DNA from: Phoma sp. XZ068
Lineage: Eukaryota > Ascomycota > Dothideomycetes > Pleosporales > Didymellaceae
Assembly (NCBI GenBank): GCA_004835665.1
Contig: RBKR01000025.1
Location: forward strand, 620,001 to 684,000
Direction of reading: 5' to 3'
DNA: 64,000 nt
Shown here in pieces: positions 10,698-21,327 of the stretch. Made by a program: the position numbers and the translations under genes. The first letter of the stretch is position 1. Every line of letters begins with the position of its first letter. The notes below the pieces were generated by a model. That model was not told the DNA's origin. It worked only from the letters and a program-made list of their open reading frames with translations, and made no database searches.

Positions 10698-13166
10698 GAG
10701 AGTTGATGGCAGTGAACAAGTGCTGGAGAAACGAAATTTCGCTGAAGTAACACGAGCGCAGTGAGCGATTGGAGACCAAACTGTCGGGTCACCACAGGCC
10801 TGTGATGCCCCAAACTTGATGCATGAAGCTGAGGCGATATGCTAGATCAGCTTCCGAAGTTGATAGTGGCTGCACAAGGTGTCTTGATCGTTGTCGGTGT
10901 GGCCCAATGGGATTGATTTGTTGTAATCTTGCGGCCAGGTAATAACCAGGATGTTTAGAATCTACAGGCTTCGTTGGCTCAAACCAGCGAATGGGCGTTA
11001 GCGGCCCGGCCCCGTCGGCATTATCAGGTCTGACGTACAGCAGGGCTTCAGAAATATAGTACACTTGTATCGTTGCGGTGCAACCTGAAGGGACCCAATC
11101 GCCCTGCGCAGTATTATGCAGGATGTACCTCACGCAGACAGTGGCTCGACTTTTCGACCTACCACAGAAAACGAGTGAAGGGAAAATACAACCAGGCTTC
11201 TAGCTATGCAACCGTACAGGCTTGCCCACTCTTCTTTCCTCAAAGCGTCCGTTTTGTAGTGTCGATACTCAGTTTGAATGTCCAACTCACTTGCGTATGA
11301 TCGCTATTGCCCCGGGGAATGCAATGCAACACCGCACTCGCTCGTGGATCTACTATTAACAATCAGAATTGGTTCCTTGGGCTCAAACATCAATCTATGC
11401 CCTCGATCGCTCGCTTCCTCTGTGGCAACAGTTTTAGTTGTCATTGTGTTCAGCTCATCTCTCTGGAACCATAAATGCGATATGAGTTGATATGTATGAA
11501 GTAAGCACTTCCTAGAATTACACTGGACCGCAAACATACCAGTATTAAATCGTACAGCTCCCTCAATATTACGATGACCAGATCTGGGTGCACTACTTCA
11601 GGCGTAAGGCATGGTAAGTTAACCTTCTTGATACGTCGGATCATGTGTTTTATCACATAGGACTGATAATTTTCGTGGTGAACAGTCTGGGGTTATAGAG
11701 TTTGTTGGCCAAAGGTACGAAGGATCTCTTCTACTAGGCATTATCTGCACACCTTGGGTTGAGGCCCACAAGTCCATTCCCATGTGAAACCGGGCAGCAC
11801 CATTCATCCAGGACCTTGAGGTCTCTAGTCTAGCGATGTTTGAAATTTACACAAAAATGCACATCGACCACCTAATTTACCTACTGATCGCGCTTTAGGA
11901 TGTTATGGTTACATTTTATACAGACCCAACATATAACTCTCAGAAACGTTTCGTTTCATTTTGAGGTAGTAAGACCCCAACCAACGGCACTCTGGAACGA
12001 TAACTGTTGATTTCATGCCATCCTCGCTCAACCAAGTGTTCTGCAATACAGCTGCCCAGGTACAATGTGTATAGATAAGAAGGAACTAGCATCAAGCTGG
12101 GACTGCAATACATAGACAGACGACGTGAGCCACCGGAGGCCGGATACAGGTTCTGTGAACGAGTGATCTCCAACACAGGAAAGAACTGATGGGCAGTTGG
12201 TGGCTCGTACGATAATACGCAGCGCAAGAAGTATTACTGGCTGACGATGTGCTGATATTCTTTGGCTGATTATAGGCTTCATAGGCAAATGTAGAGGGGA
12301 CATCGGTTCTGCGTTACGGTGCACAACGGTAGATTGACAGTCTGCATTTGTGCGCCATGTTAGCAAGGAAAGATCCAATTACATTGGAAGGAAACTGCTA
12401 AAAGCTCTTTGAGTTCCCACTGCGCTACATTCGTAAGAACCAGGAAACAACATCCATGCTATATTGATTCTTACTCCGTAGGGAATACTTCCCATTGGCT
12501 AAAATTGAGCAGATCACCGTGGCCATGACACAATCATTATCACGCACCCGATAATAGCGCAGAATCGTGCCCTTATGCTCTGCAAAGAGTGGCCAAGGCC
12601 GCGTACCTAAATAACCGTTGATTATACTTTACCAGTAACGCCCCGAGAGTCGCGTGTTTAATTTTTGCGCGCTTTACTTACTCAAGCAAAATCCACTCAA
12701 GCGCAGCGTAGATCAAAATGGGTTAGCGCATTATGCCTTAGCATCAAAAATCTTCTTTGTTGGTGGCAACTTGGTGCCGAAGAAAACACGAGTGCCGCCG
12801 AAATAGCACCACCATTCACGAATACCCACCAGCTATCATACGGTTCGAAAGTTTGACCCTTTTCATATCATCAAACTGTATCTCGAAAGCCTACATGTAC
12901 CACGGAAACCAAGGGGTCTGCTAAGGTCCAATGCCCTATTCTTGACTCTATGCGTGAGTTGTTCTCGATTCAAAATGGGTAGTACGTACATCGAAACCGC
13001 TTAGTGGTCCAGGCGCTCACGGATTCAAATGACGTGCTCTTGTTGGTGATGAAGAGACTTCTCCGATCAGCGGAACTTTTCGTAACTGTTCTCAATAAAG
13101 AGCGCTTTGCGTAACTGAGAACCTCTAACCATTGCACTCGCCTCCACTTCCCCAGGTTGGAGCAAG
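10698..13166. other. 2.5-kb divergent promoter region between two permease genes
   Basis: This region separates the starts of two oppositely transcribed permeases. It contains only short frames without recognisable domains. No TATA box could be assigned safely and no transposon ends were seen. Confidence 0.4.
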
Positions 13167-14850
13167 ATGTCAAAGTACAACCAGGACATCGAGTACGCGG
13201 TCCGGCCCGACCAGTATGCTCCGGACGACAAGCCTATACTTGAGCCGCAACTGAATGTTGGAGGACATGGTGCTACGCAGCGCCGCCTGAAAGACTACCA
13301 TGTTACTATGATCGGTTTTTGTTCTGGCATCGGGACAGGTCTATTCATCGGAACCGGCTCTGCATACGCGAATGCTGGGCCTGCAGGTCTTCTGCTCGCT
13401 TATATCATTGTTGGAAGCGTTCTATGGTGTGTCATGCAGAGCGTTGCTGAGCTGGCCACAGTGGTAAGCAGATCACAGGATCCAAGCGGCGGACGTTGCT
13501 CACTCAATCTAGATACCCACAGCTGGCTCGTTTCCCCACTTTGCGACTCGCTTCATCGACCCAGCAGTCGGCTTTTCCCTGGCCATTAGTTACGGATACT
13601 GCTATACAATTTCGATCGCAGCCGAATGTTCGGCCTCCGCCATTCTTGTTGGGTACTGGACTGATTTGACTCCTGCCGTGGTCATCACAATCAGTCTTGT
13701 TCTAATTCTTGCGATCAATCTGATGAGTGTGCGCTGGTTCGGCGAATCTGAAGTTGTAGCAGGCGCCATCAAGGTCGCTTGCTTCCTCGGCCTCGTCATT
13801 GTTTCCATCGTCATCACATCTGGAGGCGCACCAAATGGCGAAACTATTGGCTTTCGCTACTGGCACTCTCCGGGAGCTTGGGTCGACTATAACGGCATCA
13901 CCGGATCCACAGGACACTTCCTAGGTTTCCTGGCAGCATTCGTAAATGCGTCTTTCTCCTTCATCGGCGTGGAGGTCGTAGTAATAACTGCGGCCGAGAG
14001 CGTGAACCCTCACAAGGCCATTCCCAGATCTGCCACGAATGTTACGTACCGAATTGCACTCTTCTATATCCTTGGTGCACTCCTCATTGGCCTTATCGTC
14101 GACCCTACGAATCCGGATCTTGTTTCGGGCACTGGAAACGCCAATTCGTCGCCCTGGGTAATCGCCATTAAGGAGGCCGGCATTGGCGCTCTCCCCTCGA
14201 TCGTCAATGCATGCATTCTTGTTTCCGCCTGGTCTGCAGGCAATTCGTATTGCTGGGTTGGATCTCGTATCATCCTAGCCATGACCACGGATCGCCAACT
14301 ACCGCAGGTCTTCGGACGTACATGGAAGAACGGTGTACCGTATGTGGCGGTCATTGCGTCCTGGCTGTTCGGACCCCTTGCGTACTTGAGTCTCGGTTCC
14401 GGCGGTGCCTCGCAGGCTTTCAGCTGGCTCATGAACTTGAGTACTGTCGCCGGATTAATTGCATGGGCTACTCTATGCTTCTGCTACATTCGATTCCACG
14501 CTGCGATGAAAGCCCAGAAAGTCAGTCGGGACAGCTTGCCTTGGAAAAGTCCTTTCCAACCGTTCACGGCATGGTATGGCTTCATTGGTGCGACGATCAT
14601 TACACTGATAACTGGCTTCCCTGTCTTCTTGAAGGGCAACTGGAGTGCGGCTGACTTTGTCGCATCGTATGTTGGCATTCCTATTTTCATCGTCCCCATC
14701 ATCATCTGGAAACTGGTACACAAAACAAAGGTCAGTGACCATTTAACTCTCTCGGACACTTGCATCCTTTGGACGAACTTTACTGACATTCTGTAGTTCG
14801 CTCGAGCCAAAACCATAGACTTGTGGTCTGGACGTCTGCACGAAGGTTAG
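13167..14850 (+). CDS. Amino-acid permease, yeast amino-acid transporter family
   Basis: Three exons: 13167-13463, 13513-14730 and 14797-14850, giving 522 residues. The first acceptor is CAATCTAG at 13512, which restores IPTAGSFPHFATRFIDPAVG after ELATV; a later AG at 13522 would break the frame. The signature of the Gap1/Dip5-type family is present: RRLKDYHVTMIGFCSGIGTG, LFIGTGSAYANAGPAG, SFSFIGVEVVVITAAES, NPHKAIPRS and SAGNSYCWVGSRI. About 12 helices are expected. The product imports amino acids at the plasma membrane by proton symport; specificity is not predictable. Length is normal. Confidence 0.9.
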
Positions 14851-14951
14851 GTTCAGTTTCGACATATCAATGGACTTGCCGCATATTGAGTGATGCCTCA
14901 AGTGTCAAGTTTCCGAGTGAACAAAAAGGGCCCACTCAGCCCCACCAAAGC

Positions 14952-15206
14952 ACCACGAACGTCCACGGCGGCCTGACGATAGATCAGCTGCTGAAAGCAC
15001 AACCATGCCCAGTGATTGTAGGCAATTATCAGATGGACAACAATGTTATTGATCCATGGATATTTATATCTGTCCTGAACAGTTGGTGCAGTGCCCAAGG
15101 GAAGGTCGATACCATCAACGTGGGTCAACTCCTGGTTCAGTTTTGCAGCAAGCCATTCGGATTTAAGATGGCGCAAGCAGGAGGAAAGGTGCAACAACCA
15201 CACAGA
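14952..15206 (-). pseudogene. Possible relic of a Zn2Cys6 regulator middle domain
   Basis: The minus frame open over 14898-15356 contains a stretch of about 85 residues with strong protein character: WLLHLSSCLRHLKSEW, then LNQELTHVDGIDLPLG, then NNIVVHLIIAYNHWAWLCFQ. The order L-x-LP...P-W...hHL-x-aYxxW resembles the conserved middle homology region of fungal Zn2Cys6 regulators, where LPxxL is followed by LHxxYxWxxILLHRP. No zinc cluster, start or flanking exons fit into the 641-base gap, so I read it as a decayed fragment. The opposite strand is also open, so the strand assignment is not certain. Confidence 0.35.
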
Positions 15207-15299
15207 GGTCGAGGAGATGGGACCACGATCATCAGTGGGTTGGCGGCTAAAGCTTGTGATTCGCTCTTCACAGCGCACGGGCCCCTGCCCCACATTATT

Positions 15300-15376
15300 C
15301 TCGGGCCCGAGAGCTGACTTCACAATGTCTCGCGCCCGAAAGTCCCAATTGAGCACCCGAGAAGTTAAGTCTCGGG
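15300..15376. promoter_or_regulatory. CTCGGG/CCCGAG inverted-repeat cluster, candidate operator
   Basis: A perfect 12-base palindrome CTCGGGCCCGAG lies at 15300-15311. A second inverted repeat has 7-base arms, CCCGAGA (15356-15362) and TCTCGGG (15370-15376), with a 7-base spacer. A partial CCCGAA copy lies between. The cluster sits 116-192 bases upstream of the 14-TM exporter start, where paired CGG-type half-sites of binuclear zinc regulators are commonly found. Function is inferred. Confidence 0.4.
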
Positions 15377-15491
15377 GTCGAGGGAGATATATGTTATGAA
15401 GACTGCATCTCTGATAAATAAGGCAGGCCTGTGCAGGTAGATATCCACAATCAAGTCATCGTTTCGACATCAGCATCGTCGAACAATCATC

Positions 15492-17257
15492 ATGAAGTCC
15501 ACAATGAATATGAATGCGGCCGATCAATCGGCCAGGTCAGACCAACTGTCTGATGTATACAAACCTGAAGCTCATTCAAACCTTGGTTCGCACTCGGAAT
15601 ACCCATCGACTAGCAGAATAGCACTCATTATGTGCTCGATCTACATTACCATGTTTTTGATCGCTCTCGTAAGTCGTTGTCATGCCCTTTTTGCCGACTG
15701 AAACCCCTCCTAACAGAATGATAGGACAAGACCATACTCGTCCCGGCTATACCTGTCATCACAAACCGCTTCAATTCACTCGCAGATATCGGCTGGTACG
15801 GCAGTGCATACATGCTGACGCTTTGCGCTTTCCAACTCTTCTGGGGTCGCCTATACACACTTTCGTCAACCTCCTACCTCCCTAAGCCGTTCGACTCGCC
15901 CAAGTCAATCCTCCTCTCGGCCATTACGGTCTTCGAGATCGGGTCTGCGATCTGCGGCGCAGCTGCCAACTCATCGATGTTTATTGTCGGACGCGCTGTT
16001 GCGGGACTTGGCAGTGCAGGCATGATGAATGGCGCCATCGTTGTCATGATTGCAGTTGTTCCACTCAAGAAAAGGCCTTTGTTGCAAGGCCTCATCGGCG
16101 CTGTATTTGGCGTCGCTAGTGTGGTTGGTCCGCTCCTTGGCGGTGTCTTTACTGAGAAAGCAAGTTGGCGTTGGTGTTTCTATCTCAATTTGCCCCTTGG
16201 TGCAGTCGTTGTCGCCATCTTGCTTGTGGTGCTGCGACTGCCGAAGACAGAGACAGAGACAGAAGCTCCAAGTGACAGGATGTCAGTTGTTGAGATTCTC
16301 CTAGGTCTTGACCCTCTCGGCTTAATGACCTTGATACCTTCGATCATATGCCTCCTGCTGACTCTCCAGTGGGGTGGTACAACGTACGCTTGGTCCAGTT
16401 GGCGCATCATACTGCTCCTGGTATTCTTCCCGATCCTGCTGGTTGCCTTCCTGGCTACTCAGATCCTCCAGCCGAAGACAGCCACCCTTCCAATGCGAAT
16501 CCTCACTCAGCGTAGCGTAGCGATGTCCTTCCTGTACACCTTCTCTAGCCAAGCTGCTATGTTAGTCATCACGTACTATATTCCGCTCTTCTTCCAGGCC
16601 ATCAAATCATTCTCGCCTCTAGACTCTGGGCTCGCTACCCTGCCGTTCCTCCTATCTCTCGTCATCGGATCAATTATCGCCGGCGGGCTTGTTCAGCGAA
16701 TTGGTTACCCAGCACCGTTCATGGTCGCATCAGCTATTTTCGGCAGCATCGGTGCTGGCCTGATCTCAACATGGCAAGTCGACGTCAACAAATCGATGTG
16801 GATCGGCTTTCAAGTCCTTTTCGGCTTCGGTATCGGTATTGGTATGCAACAACCCAGTATGATGGCTCAGATCGTGCTCCCGAAGCAAGACCAACCGACT
16901 GGTGTAGCACTCATGTTCTTTGGACAGAACCTGGGCGGTGCTATCTTCGTCAGTGTAGCGCAGAACGTCTTCACAGATGCACTAGCAAGCAAACTGAGTC
17001 ATGTTCCTGGACTAAATCTTGACAAGGCGGCCATTGTTCGGATGGGAGCGACGTCAATCAAGAGTTTGGTATCACACGAAAATTTGGGAGTGGTCCTTGA
17101 AAGCTATCGTGATGCGCTTCAAAGTGCTTTCTTCGTGGGGACCGGCCTCGTTGCTATCAGCATAATTGGTGCCGCGTTGGTGGAGTCGAGAAGCATAAAA
17201 GAGCAAAGTGGGAGCAACTCCGGTAATAATGGCCATAATACCCCCGAGAAAGTGTAG
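15492..17257 (+). CDS. MFS exporter, DHA2 (14-TM drug:H+ antiporter) family
   Basis: Two exons: 15492-15668 and 15725-17257, 569 residues; the intron has GTAAGT and ATGATAG ends. The joined sequence reads FLIALDKTILVPAIPVITNR, then DIGWYGSAYMLTLC, both typical of fungal 14-TM exporters. Motif A is degenerate (FWGRLYT), while motif C is clear (VVGPLLGGVFTEK), marking the antiporter subclass. ASWRWCFYLNLPLGAV is also family-typical. Such pumps expel toxins, antifungals or the cell's own metabolites. The C-tail is short and hydrophilic. The upstream inverted-repeat cluster suggests control by a binuclear zinc factor. Cargo is unknown. Confidence 0.88.
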
Positions 17258-18146
17258 TGCGCACCTAGGTATGAGCAAGCAATAGTAAATGCAGAGATAT
17301 CTTCATCCAAGCTTGAATGGTCTGCTGTAGTGATGAAAGGGGCGCCCTGAATTTTTGGCCAGGCTCATCCCATAGAAGACCTTAACAGCAGCTTTCATCC
17401 TGGTTGGAGTCAAGGTACACCCGCAATCATAGGTCGCTTAGCGAGTAGGAGACCTGTGAGCGGCAGTTGAAAAATCTATATAAGCACGTGTCAACGCATT
17501 TCTGGCGCTAATAGGACCTCTATTTGCTAGTTGTTGATCAACTTATACCTAATGAAGTAGCAATATCTGCTTCCCACGTGGAAACAGGCTGAGTTTTGAA
17601 CCACCTCGAAGCTCAAAGTAGGGATAGATATGCTAGGCACCCGAGGAGGGGGTGGGGATATATAACCGCGAAGTGCGGCTGGTGAAGAGTATCAAGGCAT
17701 GGGCTTGCTCCTTCTTATTGACAAGCGTTCGTCAAATTTTGCTCAGGTAAGATTTAGACAGAGAACAAGCATATTTCCGAGGCTCGCGCCATGTTACAAC
17801 GAAGTGCATGCCCAGACGACCGCCAAGGGAGTCGCCGCTTATTCCCCGCATCACCCCAACCTTGGCGGTAGATGACGAAACCCTGCCCGTACAGACCACC
17901 AGTCAGAGCGGCAAAGATCATCCACCGGGTGTTGATACCCTAAGTCATGTTGCACTGGATGTTATCGGCTACTAGTTTTGATGGCACTATGGCAACACCA
18001 TGAATTTTTCTAACGTCAGGATACTTATTGCCGAAGATCGACGCTACTACTTAAGAGTGATGGATTTCCCCCACTCGCTCCGCCGGGTATTGAAGTTATC
18101 TTCTCCACTTCGACAGTAGAAGCATCCTGATAAGGACACGGACAAG
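17258..18146. other. Spacer with an orphan exon-like fragment and TATA/E-box motifs
   Basis: The 889-base spacer holds TATATAAG at 17477-17484 next to CACGTG at 17485-17490, a second CACGTG at 17575-17580, a TATATAA at 17659-17665, and an exon-like minus-strand fragment at 17754-17943. The TATA motifs are nearly 500 bases or more from the next ATG (18147), so they may serve a long 5' leader or a lost gene. Confidence 0.4.
17754..17943 (-). pseudogene. Orphan exon-like coding fragment
   Basis: The minus frame reads GINTRWMIFAALTGGLYGQG and then FVIYRQGWGDAGNKRRLPWR before running to a TAA at 17754-17756. It opens straight after a splice-acceptor-like ACTTAG, as a last exon would. The residue mix (paired glycines, one hydrophobic helix, basic tail) looks like part of a membrane protein. 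No upstream exon was found on the minus strand before the gene at 18147 begins on the plus strand. Probably a remnant of a lost neighbour; family not recognised. Confidence 0.35.
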
Positions 18147-19864
18147 ATGGTGCTCGACGCGAAAGAGTCCATAGATGGGCGACAATCAGTTGTATACGAG
18201 GAGAAAGTCTCCGCCCCTGAACACCTGTACACGCTCATGAAATCTGGTCTCAGCCTCGAAGATGCACAGTTCATGCATGACCTACCTGAAAGCGAGAAAG
18301 ACAAGATATTTCACAAGGTCGACTGGCGGCTATGTCCGATGCTGGCAGTCTTGTATCTAATCTCGCATCTTGACAGGTGAGTGAATCCTATTCACTTCAA
18401 GTGAGAATAAGACTGACAGACTAGGGCGAACATCGGCAACGCCAAAATTGAGGGTTTGGAAGATACCCTCAACATGACCGGCACAGACTACAACATTGCT
18501 CTTATGATGTTCTTTATCCCTTATGTGCTCTTCGAAGTGCCCTCGAACATCCTTCTCGCAAAGTTCAATCGACCTTCTTATTACATGGGCATTTTGGTGC
18601 TGTGCTGGGGCAGTATCATGACTCTGATGGGCGTTGTGCAGAACTTCGGCGGTCTATGTGCTACAAGGTTTTTTCTAGGCTTGTTCGAGGCTGGTTTCTT
18701 CCCAGGGGCTATCTATCTTGTCGGGCAATGGTACCCGCCAGATCGAACACAGTTCCGTATGGCGTTATTCTATTGTGCTAGTGCGGCTTCAGGGGCGTTT
18801 TCAGGTCTTCTAGCCGCGGCTATCGCGAAGATGAACGGTAGGTGCTGAACAAAATTATCGGGGCGATTTACTAACAGGTGAAGGGATTGGCAACTACGAA
18901 GGATGGCGTTGGATCTTTATCATTGAAGGTCTAGCCACTGTATTGATGGGTGTTGCGGTCTTCTGGCTGCTCCCGGATTCTCCAGACCACGCGGCCGGGC
19001 ACTGGCTCACAGAAGACGAAGCGCGTTTCTTACGACTGAATAACATTATCACTCGCGGCATCAAGAAGAAGCGAGGCATCAACGCAGATGGCAAAAAAGA
19101 GCGCGTCAAGTGGGGAATTCTTGGACAAGTCGCAAAAGATTGGCAGATCTACTTGCAAGCCATGGTCTTTGCTTCCAATGCAGTACCCAACTACGGCCTG
19201 AAATTGTGTGTATCTCTCCAGCCACTGCTTGCGTTCTTCCTACTAACTTAACCAAAGCACCATGCCCCAGATCCTCAAGAACATGGGTTTCACGTCCACA
19301 AAAGCACAACTCATGACCGCTCCACCCTATGCCTGCGGCGCTATCTCCGCATTGCTTTCCTCCCTCCTCGCAGACAAATTTACCTGGCGTATGCCCTTCA
19401 TTGCATCGGGTCAAGCACTTCTTATTGTAGCCTTCGCTATCCTCTTCGCCACGGCAGAGAATATCAAAGATAACGTCGCGCTGTGCTACTTTGCTGTGCA
19501 CGTCGCTTGCATTGGCGTGTACCCGATCTTGCCTGGCTGCAACGCCTGGACGATTAACAATTTGGCGGGCCCAGAGAAGAGAGCGATTGGGATTGCAACA
19601 ATGATTTGCATTGGAAATCTGGGTGGCATAGTCGGAAGCTTCATCTACCAGGAGAAAGAAAGCCCAAAGTATCCGACTGGGTTCGGCACATCATTGTCTT
19701 TTGCGGCGGCGGGTATGATTTGTGCATTCACGCTTGAGTGGTTGTTCTGGCGGATCAATAAGAAGAATGGAGAGAAGACGGAAGAGGAATGGCGAGCGAT
19801 ATATTCTGAGGCGCAGTTGGAGAAGATGGGTGATCGGAGTCCATTGTTTAAGTACCATTTGTGA
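18147..19864 (+). CDS. MFS anion:cation symporter (Dal5/Tna1-like)
   Basis: Four exons: 18147-18376, 18425-18837, 18878-19205 and 19258-19864, 525 residues, all phases closing. Joined landmarks include ISHLDRANIGNAKIEGLEDT after the first helix, the typical ACS opening, then FEVPSNILLAKF, CWGSIMTLMGVVQNFGGLCA, RFFLGLFEAGFFPGAIYL and GNYEGWRWIFIIEG. The family imports organic anions such as allantoate, nicotinate, pantothenate or other carboxylates. The third intron uses a GTGTGT donor, chosen because it restores LKFTMPQILKNMGF. Length is normal. Substrate cannot be named. Confidence 0.88.
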
Positions 19865-20698
19865 GAAAGACTCTAAAAGGGTATATTGCAACAAGGGTAG
19901 GCTCCCACATGCAATTACCAAAACTATCACCCAGAAATAGGTTAGAGTCTCCATTAAATGGACCTACGGTACTCAATTCACTATGAGAGGCCTTCAAGCA
20001 TTGCCTTCGCAATACACATCAGCTTCTCGAAGGAACACTTCGACGTGCACATTGTACTGTCGTTTTACAACGACATTCTCTAGTTTGGCAACATAGAATT
20101 AAATGAGGTACCTCAGACAAACAGGGCATACCCTGATGCAAGGACTCACATCAAGCTTTCTGGAACGGTCCACTTTTACCAGGCGTGTGGATATCAGCTA
20201 AGAGAGGTTGAACATTACAGGCAATTTGTCTCGGACAAGATCTATGAAAAAGATCTGCCAGTAGTGACCTATATAGAGATATTATATGGCAAATGTTAAA
20301 TAAGTACCTGAGTTCAGCTAGTGCACTTTGTAGCAATTCATCTTCCCAGGTCGATGAGCTCACTCTCCGTAATCACCCAGGGTTCCTATGTCCAGGGAGA
20401 GCACTGACTTTTGCTCATGTAGCTACGTTCTACTGCTCTTGAAGCAAACTTAGCTGCATTGACATTGTGCAGATGCTGCGAAGAGACAGTGGCTTCGTTC
20501 ATCCTGAGCCAGTCTCTGAAGTATTCCTTCGTGTGAGACAGCCATTCACTTTTGTCGATGAAGCTGAGCTGTAGATGTGCGGAATGGTTGCGTTTTTGGA
20601 ACCAATTGATTATTTAATCGCCAGCAAACAAGATTCGAATGAGTATTAGAGGTCATACGCGCTCTGTACTCCATGCATTCGACTACAACACTGTTGCT
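19865..20698. other. Intergenic spacer between convergent genes
   Basis: About 830 bases between the 3' ends of the ACS transporter and the DUF2237-like gene. Only short frames without signal; no repeats seen. Confidence 0.4.
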
Positions 20699-21327
20699 CT
20701 ATGCCCTAGGCTCCTTTCCACCAATCTGATTACTTTCCCTTGCAATACCCTGCTTTCCATCCTTCGGTATAACAACTCTACTCTCAGCTCTCCTATTATC
20801 TTGCTCCGCCGAATACTTCTTCAGAACATCCAAGTTCACGATGTCAAGTGCATGGTGATGCGTTGCCTCAAGCTTCACTTTTGGAACGTCATCGATGCCC
20901 GCATCGACCGCAGCTTTCCACGTATTGACATATCCACATAGTCGCGCACCTTCCTTGATACCCGATTTGCGCAAGTCTGTGCCTTGTTGTTGGGACCAGT
21001 CAAGGAAGGATGATGTGAGGTTGAGGGCGAGAGGCATTTCGCTTGAGCACATGCCGGTGCTGTACCCGGTGACTTGAAATTTGGCAGCTGCGGAGTGCTG
21101 GTGGAGAGGTGCGTTCAAGACTATCATTCGTTAGTAGCTGCAGCTGGGATGCAAAAGACAATGAAGATGAAGAAGCAAGCATGCTCGATGTTTTGAATAA
21201 GATCCTGGGATAAGGAGGAGACAATTTCCAGATGGAACGACAGAAAGAGAATGTTTCAAGCCGGGATATTCTGCATACCATTTTTCTGTGTGACGTCTAT
21301 TTTTCCTTGTTCGTTTTTGCCTGACAT
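20699..21327 (-). CDS. DUF2237-like protein
   Basis: Two exons: 21279-21327 and 20699-21120, 156 residues. The intron has a GTATGC donor, a textbook GCTACTAACG branch site about 10 bases before the GATAG acceptor, and joins KN to VLNAPLHQ in frame. The order NVLNAPL, VTGYSTGMC, SSFLDWSQQQGTDL, KEGARLCGYVNTWKAAVDAG and KLEATHHHALDIVNLDVLKK matches the layout I recall for DUF2237: NVLG, a TGxxRxGxC segment, FLxFSxxxGNDL, GDRWCLCAxRW, LEATHxxALxxVxLxxLKxHA. Several residues usual in the bacterial form are changed (for example the CLC segment reads LCGY). The last ~35 residues are a charged tail. Function of the family is unknown. Confidence 0.6.

Larger units (their letters stand above)
14851..15491. 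other. Spacer with a regulator relic and an inverted-repeat cluster
   Basis: This 641-base spacer contains a minus-strand coding-like remnant (14952-15206) and, near the downstream exporter, a cluster of CTCGGG/CCCGAG half-sites (15300-15376). An A/T-rich ATAAATAAGG around 15415, roughly 75 bases before the ATG at 15492, is the best TATA candidate for that gene. Confidence 0.4.

Noticed and set aside
13514..13522. Alternative 3' splice site CCACAG for intron 1 of the permease at 13167
   Set aside because: It shifts the frame relative to the permease domain; the acceptor at 13512 restores the conserved TAGSFPHFA segment.
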